Shown here one piece after another: positions 1 through 8,356 of a stretch of DNA of 64,000 bases. The position numbers were made by a program, and so were the translations under genes. A model generated the notes under the pieces. That model worked only from the letters and a program-made list of their open reading frames with translations. It made no database searches and was not told the DNA's origin. This DNA comes from Rhodococcus triatomae BKS 15-14. GTDB taxonomy: Bacteria > Actinomycetota > Actinomycetes > Mycobacteriales > Mycobacteriaceae. Position 1 is the first letter of the stretch; every line of letters begins with the position of its first letter. The stretch is taken from assembly GCA_000341795.1 (NCBI GenBank), contig AODO01000038.1:1-64000 (forward strand). Direction: 5' to 3'.

Positions 1-234
1 CCACCTGCCGATCTCGATCTGCCGGTCGAGCGGCAGGTCGCGGTACCAGGCGGTCGCTCCGAGTGGGTCGAGGGCGGGTGAGAGGACCCATCGCGGGTCG
101 TTCGGGTCGATCGCGAATTCCGGTGCGTCCCAAGGGACGTCGAGGTAGGGATCGAAACTCCGGTGCACGGACCCCTCGGACAGGGTCAGCAGAGCCGCGT
201 GGTAGTCCGAATCGTGAATCCCGCTGTACCGCAT
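1..234 (-). CDS. AurF-like diiron oxygenase, N-terminal part (runs off the window)
   Basis: Only the first 78 codons are present; the gene continues beyond position 1. The start is ATG at 234. The translation contains SVHRSFDPYLDVPWDAPEF, then DPRWVLSPALDPLG, WYRDLPLDRQIEIG, which I recognise as the N-terminus of the AurF / p-aminobenzoate N-oxygenase family of diiron enzymes common in mycolic-acid actinobacteria. The metal ligands lie further into the protein and are not visible, so substrate and activity cannot be judged. A good promoter with an embedded inverted repeat lies upstream (307-335). Confidence 0.75.
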   Translation of the reverse strand, partial: MRYSGIHDSDYHAALLTLSEGSVHRSFDPYLDVPWDAPEFAIDPNDPRWVLSPALDPLGATAWYRDLPLDRQIEIGRW

Positions 235-306
235 CGTCGTCGAAGCCTCTCCGTCGCCGGCCGCTCGGCCCCTCGGGCCGGTGTCGTCGGTGTGCCAGTG
301 CGGCCG

Positions 307-335
307 AATTTACTGGGACTCGTGGTCCCATGCAA
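307..335 (-). promoter_or_regulatory. Promoter with embedded operator for the AurF-like gene
   Basis: On the minus strand, TTGCAT (335-330) is followed after exactly 17 nt by TAAATT (312-307), a good sigma70-type promoter. The spacer is almost entirely an inverted repeat, TGGGAC-N5-GTCCCA (314-330), placed where a repressor would block RNA polymerase. The regulator is not identified; AurF-family genes are often next to TetR regulators, but that side is outside the window. Confidence 0.55.
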
Positions 336-380
336 GTGCCGGCACGAATGCCGACGCGACCGGCGCCTACCATTCCCGGC

Positions 381-671
381 GTGAGCATTTCCCTGTGTTG
401 CCTGCTGTGGGCGCGTCCCGGCCAGGAAGAAGGCCTGCGGACGTACGAGAACCGGGTACTGACCCTGATCACCGAACACGGCGGACGGGTCGTCCAGCGC
501 GCCCGCACCGACGGCTCCGGAGATCAGCCCGTCGAGATCCAGTTGTTCACCTTCGACTCACAGGCGGCACTCGACGGCTACATGAACGACGAGCGGCGTC
601 TCGCCCTGGCCGACGAGCGGGACCGCGTGGTCGCCCGCACCGAGTTGATGCACGTCACCCTGGACGGGTGA
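381..671 (+). CDS. Small dimeric alpha/beta-barrel-like protein (DUF1330/EthD type)
   Basis: This encodes 96 aa from a GTG at 381. TACCAT (368-373) sits 7 nt before the start, so the mRNA is probably leaderless. The protein has the pattern of ferredoxin-like dimeric alpha/beta barrels: an N-terminal strand, a helix (EEGLRTYENRVLTLITEHGG), a strand, a helix with FDSQAALDGYMNDERR, and a last strand. The family assignment is by overall look only and no function is implied. The gene is divergent from the AurF-like gene. Confidence 0.6.
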   Translation: MSISLCCLLWARPGQEEGLRTYENRVLTLITEHGGRVVQRARTDGSGDQPVEIQLFTFDSQAALDGYMNDERRLALADERDRVVARTELMHVTLDG

Positions 672-763
672 ACATCCGAGGTCGGCGAAATCCCGTTGCC
701 CGGTGGGGGCGGTGACCGTACCGTCGGAGGGGTAACCGTTTCCCAGCCGAAGGAGCCGTCCAC

Positions 764-1255
764 GTGATGGTGCCCGTCACCGAAGCCGACATCCGGGCGT
801 CGTTCGTCAACTGTTCGAAGGGCGACGCCAAGCGGCTGTCGATTCCGCGCGACCTGAGTGATCGCCCCTGGCAGGACCTGGACTTCCTCGGCTGGGGGGA
901 TCCGACGCTGCGCGGACGTTGCTACATCGTCGTGCCCATCGGAGACGAGCTCGCAGGCGTCGCATTTCGCTACGAGACCGGAGGGACGGGCAAGGCGCAG
1001 ATGTGCGCGATCTGCAAGACCACCCACACCGGCGGCGGGGTCTCGTTGATGACCGCCCAGAAGGCCGGCGAGGCGGGCAGGCGCGGCAACACCATCGGGA
1101 TCTACATGTGCACGGACCTGGCGTGCTCGCTGTATGCGCGGAACAAGCGGAGGCCGAGCGCGGGCAATCGCTACCGCGAGACGCTGAGCATCGAGGAACG
1201 AGTCGACCGGGTCCGCGAGAACATCACCTCGTTCGTCACGGGCCTGTCCACCTGA
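764..1255 (+). CDS. FBP domain protein (EF-G-binding, FusB-like zinc finger)
   Basis: The protein is 163 aa and starts at GTG 764, 8 nt after AAGGAG; an ATG follows at 767. It matches the actinobacterial FBP family, related to the C-terminal treble-clef zinc finger of FusB/EF-G-binding proteins. Likely zinc ligands are CAIC near residue 86 and two cysteines in CTDLAC near residue 125, with the conserved SLYARNKRR tail. Members bind elongation factor G and can release it from stalled ribosomes; whether this one confers fusidic acid tolerance is not known. It ends before a GC-rich hairpin shared with the convergent reductase gene. Confidence 0.8.
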   Translation: MMVPVTEADIRASFVNCSKGDAKRLSIPRDLSDRPWQDLDFLGWGDPTLRGRCYIVVPIGDELAGVAFRYETGGTGKAQMCAICKTTHTGGGVSLMTAQKAGEAGRRGNTIGIYMCTDLACSLYARNKRRPSAGNRYRETLSIEERVDRVRENITSFVTGLST

Positions 1256-1283
1256 TCCGGCACGGCGACACCCGGAAACGACT

Positions 1284-1315
1284 CGGGCCCGAGCGGCACA
1301 CGCCGCCCGGGCCCG
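1284..1315. terminator. Bidirectional GC-rich hairpin terminator
   Basis: Two 14-nt arms (1284-1297 and 1302-1315) are inverted repeats with a single mismatch around a 4-nt loop, between the convergent FBP-domain and FMN reductase genes. Confidence 0.6.
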
Positions 1316-1328
1316 GGAACGAATCGGA

Positions 1329-1892
1329 TCAGGCGCTGACGAGTGCGCCCGCCGCCGCCACGAGACCGGCGACCACGGCACCGACCTGCGCCGCGACCTC
1401 GGCGTTCTCCTTCGGGTGCTTGTCACCGAACTTGTCGATGGTGCCGCCGATCGAGATGGAGACGTCCTCGAGCACCTCGCCACCGGCGATGCGGACGGCC
1501 TTGCGGGTGTCCTCGTGCGCCCACTGCGCGGCATTGCCGGACGGCGACGCACTGACCACCGCGACGGGCTTGGACTTGACCGCACCCGCGCCGTACGGCC
1601 GCGAGATCCAGTCGATCGCGTTCTTGAGGACGGCCGGGATGGTGCCGTTGTACTCGGGGGTGACGAGCAGCAGCGCGTCGGCCTCGTTCGCTGCGGCGCG
1701 CAGCGCGGCCACGGACGCGGGAACGTCGTCGTTGTCGAGGTCCTCGTTGTAGAAGGGCACCTCACCGAGGCCCTCGTAGATCACGACGTCGGTTCCCTCG
1801 GGAGCGACGTGCGACGCGGTCTCGGCGAGCTGGCGGTTGACGGAGGCGGCACGCAGGCTGCCGACGAGAGCGAGAACGCGAGTCTGAGACAT
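1329..1892 (-). CDS. NAD(P)H-dependent FMN reductase family protein
   Basis: 187 aa from ATG 1892. The N-terminal GSLRAASVNRQL is the flavin phosphate-binding loop of the NADPH-dependent FMN reductase family, and VTPEYNGTIPAVLKNAIDW is the second family signature. Such flavoproteins reduce quinones, azo dyes, chromate or free FMN in the cytosol; the natural substrate cannot be read from sequence. It is divergent from a TetR regulator across a 94-bp gap holding a perfect palindrome, so it is probably repressed by that regulator and induced by an electrophile or quinone (inference). Confidence 0.85.
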   Translation of the reverse strand: MSQTRVLALVGSLRAASVNRQLAETASHVAPEGTDVVIYEGLGEVPFYNEDLDNDDVPASVAALRAAANEADALLLVTPEYNGTIPAVLKNAIDWISRPYGAGAVKSKPVAVVSASPSGNAAQWAHEDTRKAVRIAGGEVLEDVSISIGGTIDKFGDKHPKENAEVAAQVGAVVAGLVAAAGALVSA

Positions 1893-1946
1893 GGTGATGA
1901 TCCTTCGAAGTACGTGGGTCCGGTCGTTCCGACTCAGACTCTAACC

Positions 1947-1958
1947 GGACCGCGGTCC
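1947..1958. promoter_or_regulatory. Palindromic operator between FMN reductase and TetR genes
   Basis: GGACCGCGGTCC is a perfect 12-bp palindrome in the divergent promoter region, flanked by AA and TT two bases further out. It overlaps the expected -35 area of the TetR gene (its -10, TACCAT, is at 1975-1980) and lies upstream of the reductase start. Position and symmetry fit an autoregulatory TetR operator. Confidence 0.6.
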
Positions 1959-1986
1959 ACTTTTGTTCCCGCACTACCATCGTCCT

Positions 1987-2586
1987 GTGCACCCCACGAC
2001 GGTCCCGATGGCGGACGACTCCGGCGCCGAACGCTGCGACGCCGCCCGCAACCGGGCATTGCTGCTGGATGCGGCCGCTCTTCTGGTCGCCGAGCGCGGA
2101 GCCGACGCGGTCACGATGGATGCCGTGGCGGCCCAGGCGGGTGTGGGCAAGGGCACAGTGTTCCGCCGCTTCGGCAGTCGCTCCGGCCTCATGCACGCCC
2201 TGCTCGACCACACCGAATCCGAACTCCAGCAGGCCTACCTCCACGGCCCTCCACCGCTCGGGCCCGGCGCCGACCCGATCGAGCGACTCGTCGCCTACGG
2301 TCGCGCACGGCTGGCCATGGTCGAGGTGCAGGGGGACGTCCTGCGCGCGGTGGAGAGTTCCCCGGAACTCCGGTTCGGCGGACCGGCACGCCAGGTCAGC
2401 CTGGTCCACGTCCGCACCCTGCTGAGGGACGCCGGCACACCGGGCGATCTCCCCCTCCTCGCGCAGAGCCTGCTCGCGCCCCTCGAGGCGTCGCTGGTCC
2501 TGCACCAGGTCCGCGACCTCCACATGCCCATAGACCGGATCGCCGACGCCTGGGAGGACCTGGTACGCCGAATCACCGCGAGGTGA
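1987..2586 (+). CDS. TetR family transcriptional regulator
   Basis: 199 aa if translation starts at GTG 1987, which lies 6 nt after the -10-like TACCAT and would be leaderless; ATG 2008 is an alternative. The N-terminal helix-turn-helix is typical (LLLDAAALLVAERGADAVTM, then AAQAGVGKGTVFRRFGSRSG). The C-terminal ligand domain is divergent, as usual. It most likely represses itself and the adjacent FMN reductase through the palindrome at 1947-1958. Confidence 0.88.
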   Translation: MHPTTVPMADDSGAERCDAARNRALLLDAAALLVAERGADAVTMDAVAAQAGVGKGTVFRRFGSRSGLMHALLDHTESELQQAYLHGPPPLGPGADPIERLVAYGRARLAMVEVQGDVLRAVESSPELRFGGPARQVSLVHVRTLLRDAGTPGDLPLLAQSLLAPLEASLVLHQVRDLHMPIDRIADAWEDLVRRITAR

Positions 2587-2622
2587 TCCGCAACGCGTCA
2601 CCGGTCACTACGATCTGCGGTC

Positions 2623-3405
2623 ATGCGCATCCTTCGCCTCGCGGTGCTCGCGATCGTGGCCGCCGCCCTCGCCGCGTGTTCCGAGTCCGGTTCCGCGGCA
2701 TCCGATTCGCCCCAGTCGGATCTCTTCGGCCGCACCTTCGTCTCCACCGCGGTCGACGGCGCCCAGATTCCCGGCGGCGGACCTGTGACCCTCGAGTTCA
2801 TCGAGCCCGACCGCATCGCAGGCACGGCCGGATGCAACCGGGCGACGGGCACCGCCGACTTCTCGGGCGGCACGATCGTGACCGGACCGCTGGCGACCAC
2901 GATGATGGCGTGCATGGGCGAGAAGGCGGACTCGGACCAGTGGCTCGCCTCGTTCCTCGCCGCGGCGCCCGCCTGGGACCTCGACGGCGACACCCTCACC
3001 CTGCGCACCGAGGCGTCGACCGTGACCCTCCTCGATCGCAAGGTCGCCCGACCCGACCGGCCCCTGACCGGGACGACCTGGGTGGTCGACACGACGATCA
3101 CACCCCTCGCCGTCACCTCGTCGGTCGCGATCGAGAAGGCCGCGGCGACACTGCAGATCGCCGACGACGGAACGGTCACCGGATCGACGGGGTGCAACTC
3201 GTTCACCGGCCGCGCCGAGGTGTCCGGCGAGACGGTCACCTTCGGTCCACTCGCGACGACGCGCCGGGCCTGCGTCCCCGAGCTCGCCGAGGTGGAGCAG
3301 GCGGTGCTGGCCACCCTCACCGGAACCGCCACCGCGACAGTCGAATCCGACCGTCTGCAACTGATGAACACGAACGGGACCGGACTGGGGTTGCGCGCGC
3401 AGTGA
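2623..3405 (+). CDS. Lipoprotein with two META (HslJ-like) domains
   Basis: 260 aa from ATG 2623, with TACGAT (2609-2614) 8 nt upstream suggesting a leaderless transcript. The N-terminus is a lipoprotein signal peptide ending in the lipobox LAAC (Cys19). Two META-type repeats follow, each with the motif GTAGCNRATG or GSTGCNSFTG and a later ATTMMAC or ATTRRAC segment. META/HslJ domains are found in exported or envelope proteins linked to heat and antibiotic stress; biochemical function is unknown. Probably anchored on the outer face of the membrane. Confidence 0.85.
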   Translation: MRILRLAVLAIVAAALAACSESGSAASDSPQSDLFGRTFVSTAVDGAQIPGGGPVTLEFIEPDRIAGTAGCNRATGTADFSGGTIVTGPLATTMMACMGEKADSDQWLASFLAAAPAWDLDGDTLTLRTEASTVTLLDRKVARPDRPLTGTTWVVDTTITPLAVTSSVAIEKAAATLQIADDGTVTGSTGCNSFTGRAEVSGETVTFGPLATTRRACVPELAEVEQAVLATLTGTATATVESDRLQLMNTNGTGLGLRAQ

Positions 3406-3460
3406 TGTCACCGACGACGACGGACACCGGCCCCTGGTGGCCCGTCTGGCGCGGCGGCCG

Positions 3461-4015
3461 TCAGTAGTGTGCGTCGAGCCACGCGCCGAGTTCGCGCGCG
3501 CTGGCGTCGACCCGGGCAGGCCAGTCCATCGCGGACTCGTCGGCGTTGTCGCTGACGTGCTTGACGAGCCGGCAGACTGCCCCCATGCGGGCGCAGGCGG
3601 CCGCGATCGCGAACCCCTCCATGTCGACGAGGTCGGCGCGCCGGGCGAGGCTCGCGCGCTGTTCCGGATCGGTGACGAAGACGTCCCCGGTGGCGAGGAC
3701 CGAGCCGTCCCCGTCGGGGAGTGAGATCTCCTCCACCGCGGGATAGCCCAGCGATCGCAGGACATCCGCACTCAGGTCGTGGTTGACGACGCGTGAGGGT
3801 ACGAACAGGCCGGCGTGGTGATCGTGCAGCGCGCCGGCGGTGCCGACGTTGACGACGACGGGCCTCGCCTCCGGCGGATGACCCGCGAGCGCCGCGGTGA
3901 CCGCTATCGCGGCGTCGACCTTGCCTATTCCGGTGTGGAGCACGCCGAAACGTGCCGGCACGTGCGCGGCTTCGACGGCGGTGGCGGAGACGACGAGAAC
4001 GGGGGTGTTGATCAC
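3461..4015 (-). CDS. MTA/SAH-type nucleosidase (purine nucleoside phosphorylase superfamily)
   Basis: 184 aa from GTG 4015 (VINTPVLVVSAT). It carries the core signatures of the superfamily: HTGIGKVDAAI, VVNVGTAGAL, VDMEGFAIA (ribose-binding Met-Glu) and KHVSDNADE with the catalytic Asp. It is shorter than typical MTA/SAH nucleosidases (about 230 aa), as in related actinobacterial nucleosidases. It probably hydrolyses an adenosine-derived nucleoside; a futalosine-type substrate is possible. Divergent from nadE with a 52-bp gap. Confidence 0.8.
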   Translation of the reverse strand: MINTPVLVVSATAVEAAHVPARFGVLHTGIGKVDAAIAVTAALAGHPPEARPVVVNVGTAGALHDHHAGLFVPSRVVNHDLSADVLRSLGYPAVEEISLPDGDGSVLATGDVFVTDPEQRASLARRADLVDMEGFAIAAACARMGAVCRLVKHVSDNADESAMDWPARVDASARELGAWLDAHY

Positions 4016-4067
4016 CGGCAGACTGTAGCCTTCGCGCCGCCGCGTGCTCCTCGATAGAGTCACGCGC

Positions 4068-4907
4068 ATGTCCACACTGCGTGCGCGAATCCTGGAGGAA
4101 CTCGGCGCCAAGCCGACCATCGACCCGGCCGACGAGGTGCGTACCCGCATCGACTTCCTCAAGGCGTACCTGCGCTCCACCCCGGCGACGGGATTCGTCC
4201 TCGGCATCAGCGGCGGGCAGGACAGCACTCTGGCCGGACGGCTGTGCCAACTGGCCGCCGAGGAACTGCGTGCCGAGGGCCACGACGCCGAGTTCGTCGC
4301 GGTCCGGTTGCCCTACGGCGTGCAGGCCGACGAACACGACGCACAGGTGGCTCTGGGATTCATCCGGCCGGACCGGTCGATCACCGTCAACATCAAGCCC
4401 GGCGCCGATGCGGCCGTCGCGGAGAGCGCGGCCGGTCTCGCGGAAGTGCTCGGGCACAACGGTGAGCTCCGGGACTTCGTGCGCGGCAACGTCAAGGCCC
4501 GTGAGCGGATGGTCGTCCAGTACGCCATCGCGGGCGAACTGGGTCGTCTCGTGGTCGGCACCGACCACGCCGCGGAGGCGATCACCGGCTTCTTCACCAA
4601 GTACGGCGACGGCGGGGTCGACATGACCCCCTTGACCGGACTGTCCAAGCGGCAGGGTGCGGCGCTGCTCCAGCACCTCGGCGCGCCGGAGTCCACGTGG
4701 CGCAAGGTCCCCACCGCAGACCTCGAGGACGATCGCCCGGCACTTCCCGACGAGGAGGCGCTGGGCCTGCGGTACGACGAGATCGACGACTACCTCGAGG
4801 GCCGCGAGGTCACCCCCGACATCGCTCGGAAGATCGAGACCATGTTCCTCGGCACCCGACACAAGCGGGCAGCGCCGGTGACCCCGCTCGACGACTGGTG
4901 GAAGTAG
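4068..4907 (+). CDS. nadE: Ammonia-dependent NAD+ synthetase
   Basis: 279 aa from ATG 4068; TAGAGT lies 7 nt upstream (4055-4060), suggesting a leaderless start. It contains the ATP-pyrophosphatase P-loop SGGQDST (residues 48-54), [11 protein letters not shown], and [22 protein letters not shown]. The enzyme amidates nicotinic acid adenine dinucleotide to NAD+. There is no glutaminase (nitrilase) domain, unlike the long NadE of M. tuberculosis, so this is the NH3-dependent, E. coli-type form. It is followed after 4 nt by an NAD(P)-binding reductase, probably co-transcribed. Confidence 0.93.
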   Translation: MSTLRARILEELGAKPTIDPADEVRTRIDFLKAYLRSTPATGFVLGISGGQDSTLAGRLCQLAAEELRAEGHDAEFVAVRLPYGVQADEHDAQVALGFIRPDRSITVNIKPGADAAVAESAAGLAEVLGHNGELRDFVRGNVKARERMVVQYAIAGELGRLVVGTDHAAEAITGFFTKYGDGGVDMTPLTGLSKRQGAALLQHLGAPESTWRKVPTADLEDDRPALPDEEALGLRYDEIDDYLEGREVTPDIARKIETMFLGTRHKRAAPVTPLDDWWK

Positions 4908-4911
4908 CGCG

Positions 4912-5685
4912 ATGAGCACCGTCCTGGTCGTCGGAGGCACCGGTACCGCGGGTTCGGCCGCGGTGTCGGAGCTCGCCGCCCGCGGCCACACGGTCCGGGT
5001 GCTCAGTCGGCACGCGCCCGTCGATCTGCCTGCCGGGGTGACGCACACACCGGGGGACCTCACGACGGGGACCGGTGTGAGCGAGGCACTCACCGGCGTG
5101 GATGTGGTCGTCAGCGCGGTGAACGGACAGACCAGGGCGACCCGCCCCGTCTTCACGGAGGGCGCTCGCACCCTGACCGCGGCCGCGCGCGAGGCCGGGG
5201 TGCGGCGCCTGGTGCTGCTGTCCATCGTCGGCGTCGACGAGGTCACGTTCGGCTACTACCAGGCACTCGTCGAGCAGGAGCGGATCTTCGCGGCGTGCGG
5301 GGTGGACACCACCGTCGTACGGTGTACCCAGTTCCATTCCCTGGTGCGGTCGGTGTTCGCCACCACTGCCCGATTCGGGGTCCTGCCCGCCGTGCGCGGT
5401 GCCCGGTTCCAGTCGATCGCACCGGCGGAGGTGGGCCGGGCGCTGGCCGACGCGGCGTCGGCACGATCGCCCGGCGCCCGCATCGAGATCGGTGGCCCGG
5501 AGCCCGAGTCGATGCGCGACCTCGCGAACACGTGGAAGCGGGTCACCGGGTCGAGGGCCGTCGTCGTCCCGCTGCCGGTACCCGGCGCAGCCGGCCGATT
5601 TCTGCGCGAGGGTCGCAATCTGACTCCGGAGAACAGGTACGGCACAGTCACTTTCGAAGAATGGCTCGCCGACAGTCGGGGCTGA
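4912..5685 (+). CDS. NmrA-like NAD(P)-binding protein
   Basis: 257 aa from ATG 4912, four bases after nadE. The N-terminal VLVVGGTGTAGSAAV is a Rossmann dinucleotide-binding loop of atypical SDR/NmrA type, followed by GDLTTGTGVSEALTGVDVVVS. No catalytic YxxxK is evident, as in NmrA-like redox sensors and isoflavone-reductase relatives. Function is unknown. The stop codon directly abuts the convergent moaD. Confidence 0.8.
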   Translation: MSTVLVVGGTGTAGSAAVSELAARGHTVRVLSRHAPVDLPAGVTHTPGDLTTGTGVSEALTGVDVVVSAVNGQTRATRPVFTEGARTLTAAAREAGVRRLVLLSIVGVDEVTFGYYQALVEQERIFAACGVDTTVVRCTQFHSLVRSVFATTARFGVLPAVRGARFQSIAPAEVGRALADAASARSPGARIEIGGPEPESMRDLANTWKRVTGSRAVVVPLPVPGAAGRFLREGRNLTPENRYGTVTFEEWLADSRG

Positions 5686-5979
5686 TCACCCGCCCGCGAA
5701 GGGTGGAAGCACATCGACCCGGGGACCGACGACATCGTCGAGGTCGCGGGTCAGCTCGTCGTTCTGCAGGTAGGCCGCGACGTCGAGCACGCGCGCCATC
5801 GCCTGGCCGTGCCGGTCGACCAGCGCGGCACGCAACTGACCGAGAGTGGCACCCCCGGTGATCGACAGCTGCTCCTCGACGCATCCGGCGGCCTCGGCGG
5901 CGGCCGCGAAGTGACGCACGGTCACCACCACCGTCTCCGGCGTCGCCTGCGCCGCCGCGTTCCCAACCGTCTCAACCAC
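5686..5979 (-). CDS. moaD: Molybdopterin synthase sulfur carrier subunit MoaD
   Basis: 97 aa from a GTG at 5979 that overlaps the moaA stop by 8 nt, indicating translational coupling. The protein is ubiquitin-like and ends in [10 protein letters not shown]; the terminal Gly-Gly is adenylated and then carries the thiocarboxylate used by MoaE to make molybdopterin. Its partner MoaE is encoded at 9335-9748 on the other strand. Confidence 0.9.
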   Translation of the reverse strand: MVETVGNAAAQATPETVVVTVRHFAAAAEAAGCVEEQLSITGGATLGQLRAALVDRHGQAMARVLDVAAYLQNDELTRDLDDVVGPRVDVLPPFAGG

Positions 5980-7039
5980 CGATGGCTCCCATGCTGCGTT
6001 GCGGCGGCGCGAAGCCGTCCGCGTCGATGCCGTGTCCGGCCCACTTGGTCCACATCGCGCCGCGCCACAGCGTCGCGATGTCGTCGTCGCTCGCCCCCGC
6101 CCGCATCGCATCCCGCAGGTCGATCTCGCTGTCGCTGAAGAGGCAGGAACGTACCGTGCCCTCGGCAGTGAGACGGGTGCGGTCGCAGTCCTCGCAGAAG
6201 TTCCGGGTGACGGACGCGATGATGCCGACGGTGGCCGGTCCGCCGTCGACGAGCCATTCCTCGGCGGGGGCGGAGGGATCCTCGCGCCCGGCTTCGGTGA
6301 GGGCGAACCGCTCGCCGAGGACGTCGAGCAGATGCTGTGCGTCCACCATCGTGGTCCGGTCCCACGCCTGATCGGCGTCGAGAGGCATCTCCTCGATGAA
6401 CCGGAGGTGCGCACCCTCGTCCAGGCACCACTGCAGGAGATCCACTGCACCGGTGAGCGTTTCGGGCATCAGGACGGCGTTGATCTTCAGCGGCGTCAGG
6501 CCGGCGCGGGCCGCCGCGCGGATCCCCGCGAGCACCGCGGGCAGCCTGTCCCGCCGGGTGAGTTCGGCGAAGTGGTCGCGATCGACGGTGTCGAGGGAGA
6601 TGTTCACGCGGGACAGCCCGGCATCGACGAGACCCTGGGCACGGTGCTCGAGACCGACCGCATTGGTCGTCATCGACAGCGGCGTCCCCGGCACGGCTCG
6701 GGCGCAGCCGCCGATGATGTCCTCGAGATCCCGGCGCATCAGCGGCTCACCGCCGGTGAACCGCACCTCGCGGACTCCGAGATCGCGCACCGCGATCGTG
6801 ACCAGCCGGACGATCTCGGCGGCGTTCAGCAGTCTCTGCTGCGGAATGACCGGCAGGCCCTCGGCAGGCATGCAGTACGTGCATCGCAACGAGCACTTCT
6901 CGGTGATGGAGACACGCAGGTCCCGGGCCACGCGCCCGAAGCGGTCCACCAGTTCCGGGGTGTCGGGGCGGCCCGACACGTCGACCCGGCCGAGAACGGT
7001 GGGCAGGCCGATCGACACCGGCCGCACGGTCGCCGTCAT
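5972..7039 (-). CDS. moaA: GTP 3',8-cyclase MoaA
   Basis: 355 aa. ATG 7039 was chosen because a good ribosome site (GGAGGTGGAG) precedes it; an in-frame ATG at 7057 lies on that site. The radical SAM cluster is CSLRCTYC near residues 47-54, with FTGGEPLMR for SAM binding. The C-terminal second 4Fe-4S cluster uses CEDCDRTR and SCLF cysteines, and the protein ends in Gly-Gly, as required for activity in this family. It converts GTP to 3',8-cyclo-H2GTP, the first step of molybdenum cofactor synthesis. Confidence 0.95.
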   Translation of the reverse strand: MTATVRPVSIGLPTVLGRVDVSGRPDTPELVDRFGRVARDLRVSITEKCSLRCTYCMPAEGLPVIPQQRLLNAAEIVRLVTIAVRDLGVREVRFTGGEPLMRRDLEDIIGGCARAVPGTPLSMTTNAVGLEHRAQGLVDAGLSRVNISLDTVDRDHFAELTRRDRLPAVLAGIRAAARAGLTPLKINAVLMPETLTGAVDLLQWCLDEGAHLRFIEEMPLDADQAWDRTTMVDAQHLLDVLGERFALTEAGREDPSAPAEEWLVDGGPATVGIIASVTRNFCEDCDRTRLTAEGTVRSCLFSDSEIDLRDAMRAGASDDDIATLWRGAMWTKWAGHGIDADGFAPPQRSMGAIGG

Positions 7040-7171
7040 CGGATCTCCACCTCCCACATGTGACCAGTATGCCGAGTCCGTGTAACGCGGAGGTTATCCA
7101 CCGCGCGGGTCGCGGTGTCGGACCCTGGCCGCCCGCCGCCTAGGATGGGTCACCACGCCACCGGGAGGGCC

Positions 7172-8356
7172 ATGACCAGCAGATCCGTCGACGAGCACGC
7201 AGGCATCGTCCGGCAGCTGCTCTCCCGCGCGTTGACGCCCGGAAGCGAAACGGTCCCGGTGCCCGACGCACTCGGCAGGGTCCTCGCCGAGGACGTCCGT
7301 GCACCGATCGACCTGCCCGTGTTCCGGAACTCCCAGATGGACGGCTATGCCGTCGACGCCGCGTCCCTGCACGAGGTGCCGGTCTCGTTGCCGGTGACGG
7401 CCACGGTCGCGGCCGGCGACGCCGGACCCGACCGGCTCGCCCCCGGCACGGCGGTCAAGATCATGACCGGCGCTCCCGTCCCCGTCGGCGCCGACTGTGT
7501 GGTCCCCGTCGAGGACACCGACACGGACGGCGGCGTCGTCCGGATCCACGCCGCTCGCCGACCCGGCGAGTTCGTCCGGGACCGGGGCAGCGACGTCACC
7601 GCCGGCACCCTGCTGCTGGCGGCCGGCGCGGCCCTCACCGCACGACATCTGGCGATGCTCGCCGCCGTCGGCCTCGCCGAGGTGCCGGTCTTGCGCCGCC
7701 CACGGTTCGCGGTGATCGCGACGGGCGCCGAACTCGTGCCACCGGGCAGCTCACTGGGCCCGGGGCAGATCTTCGAGTCGAACTCCGTCGCGCTCGCCGC
7801 GAGCGTGCGCGCCAACGGCGGTGACGCCGTCCTGGTCGGACACAGCACGGACGTGCCGGACCACTTCCGCGAACTGCTCGAGCGCGCCGTTGCCGCCGCC
7901 GACGTCGTCCTCACCTCCGGCGGGGTGTCGATGGGGGACTTCGAGGTGGTCCGCGAGGTCCTGACACCGCTCGGCGGCTGGTTCGGCCACGTCGCGATGC
8001 AGCCGGGCGGACCACAGGGCCTGACAACGGTCGACGGCGTGCCGGTGCTCAGCTTCCCCGGAAATCCGGTGAGCACCCTGATCTCCTTCGAGGTGTTCGC
8101 CAGGGGCGAGCTGCGCCGCTGCGCCGGGCTCGCACCGGTGCCCACCGACCGTGCGACGCTCACGGTGCCCGCGCACTCCCCGCCGGGGAAGCGGCAGTTC
8201 CTTCGGGGACGGCGGGTCACCGATGGGGTGACACTGGAGTCGGGTCCGGGATCGCATCTGGTGGCGGCGTTGGCCCGGGCCGACGTGCTGCTCGACATTC
8301 CGGAGGACGTGACGACGATGCAGGCAGGAGACGACGTGCGGGTGTGGGAGCTGTGA
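7172..8356 (+). CDS. moeA: Molybdopterin molybdenumtransferase MoeA
   Basis: 394 aa from ATG 7172 behind GGGAGG; a TAGGAT -10 box lies at 7141-7146. It shows the MoeA order of motifs: FRNSQMDGYAV, KIMTGAPVPVGADCVV, the molybdopterin-binding FAVIATGAEL and TSGGVSMGD, then PGNPVST. It inserts molybdate into adenylated molybdopterin. It is divergent from moaA and overlaps the following moaC-moaB fusion by 4 nt. Confidence 0.95.
   Translation: MTSRSVDEHAGIVRQLLSRALTPGSETVPVPDALGRVLAEDVRAPIDLPVFRNSQMDGYAVDAASLHEVPVSLPVTATVAAGDAGPDRLAPGTAVKIMTGAPVPVGADCVVPVEDTDTDGGVVRIHAARRPGEFVRDRGSDVTAGTLLLAAGAALTARHLAMLAAVGLAEVPVLRRPRFAVIATGAELVPPGSSLGPGQIFESNSVALAASVRANGGDAVLVGHSTDVPDHFRELLERAVAAADVVLTSGGVSMGDFEVVREVLTPLGGWFGHVAMQPGGPQGLTTVDGVPVLSFPGNPVSTLISFEVFARGELRRCAGLAPVPTDRATLTVPAHSPPGKRQFLRGRRVTDGVTLESGPGSHLVAALARADVLLDIPEDVTTMQAGDDVRVWEL

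Noticed and set aside
1416-3467. Long plus-strand reading frame of about 680 codons
   Set aside because: It is antisense or out of frame to the FMN reductase, TetR and META genes, with Arg/Pro-rich nonsense composition typical of GC-rich shadow frames.
7058-7171. Molybdenum cofactor riboswitch between moaA and moeA
   Set aside because: The 114-bp region contains promoters but no recognisable Moco RNA motif or room for it.
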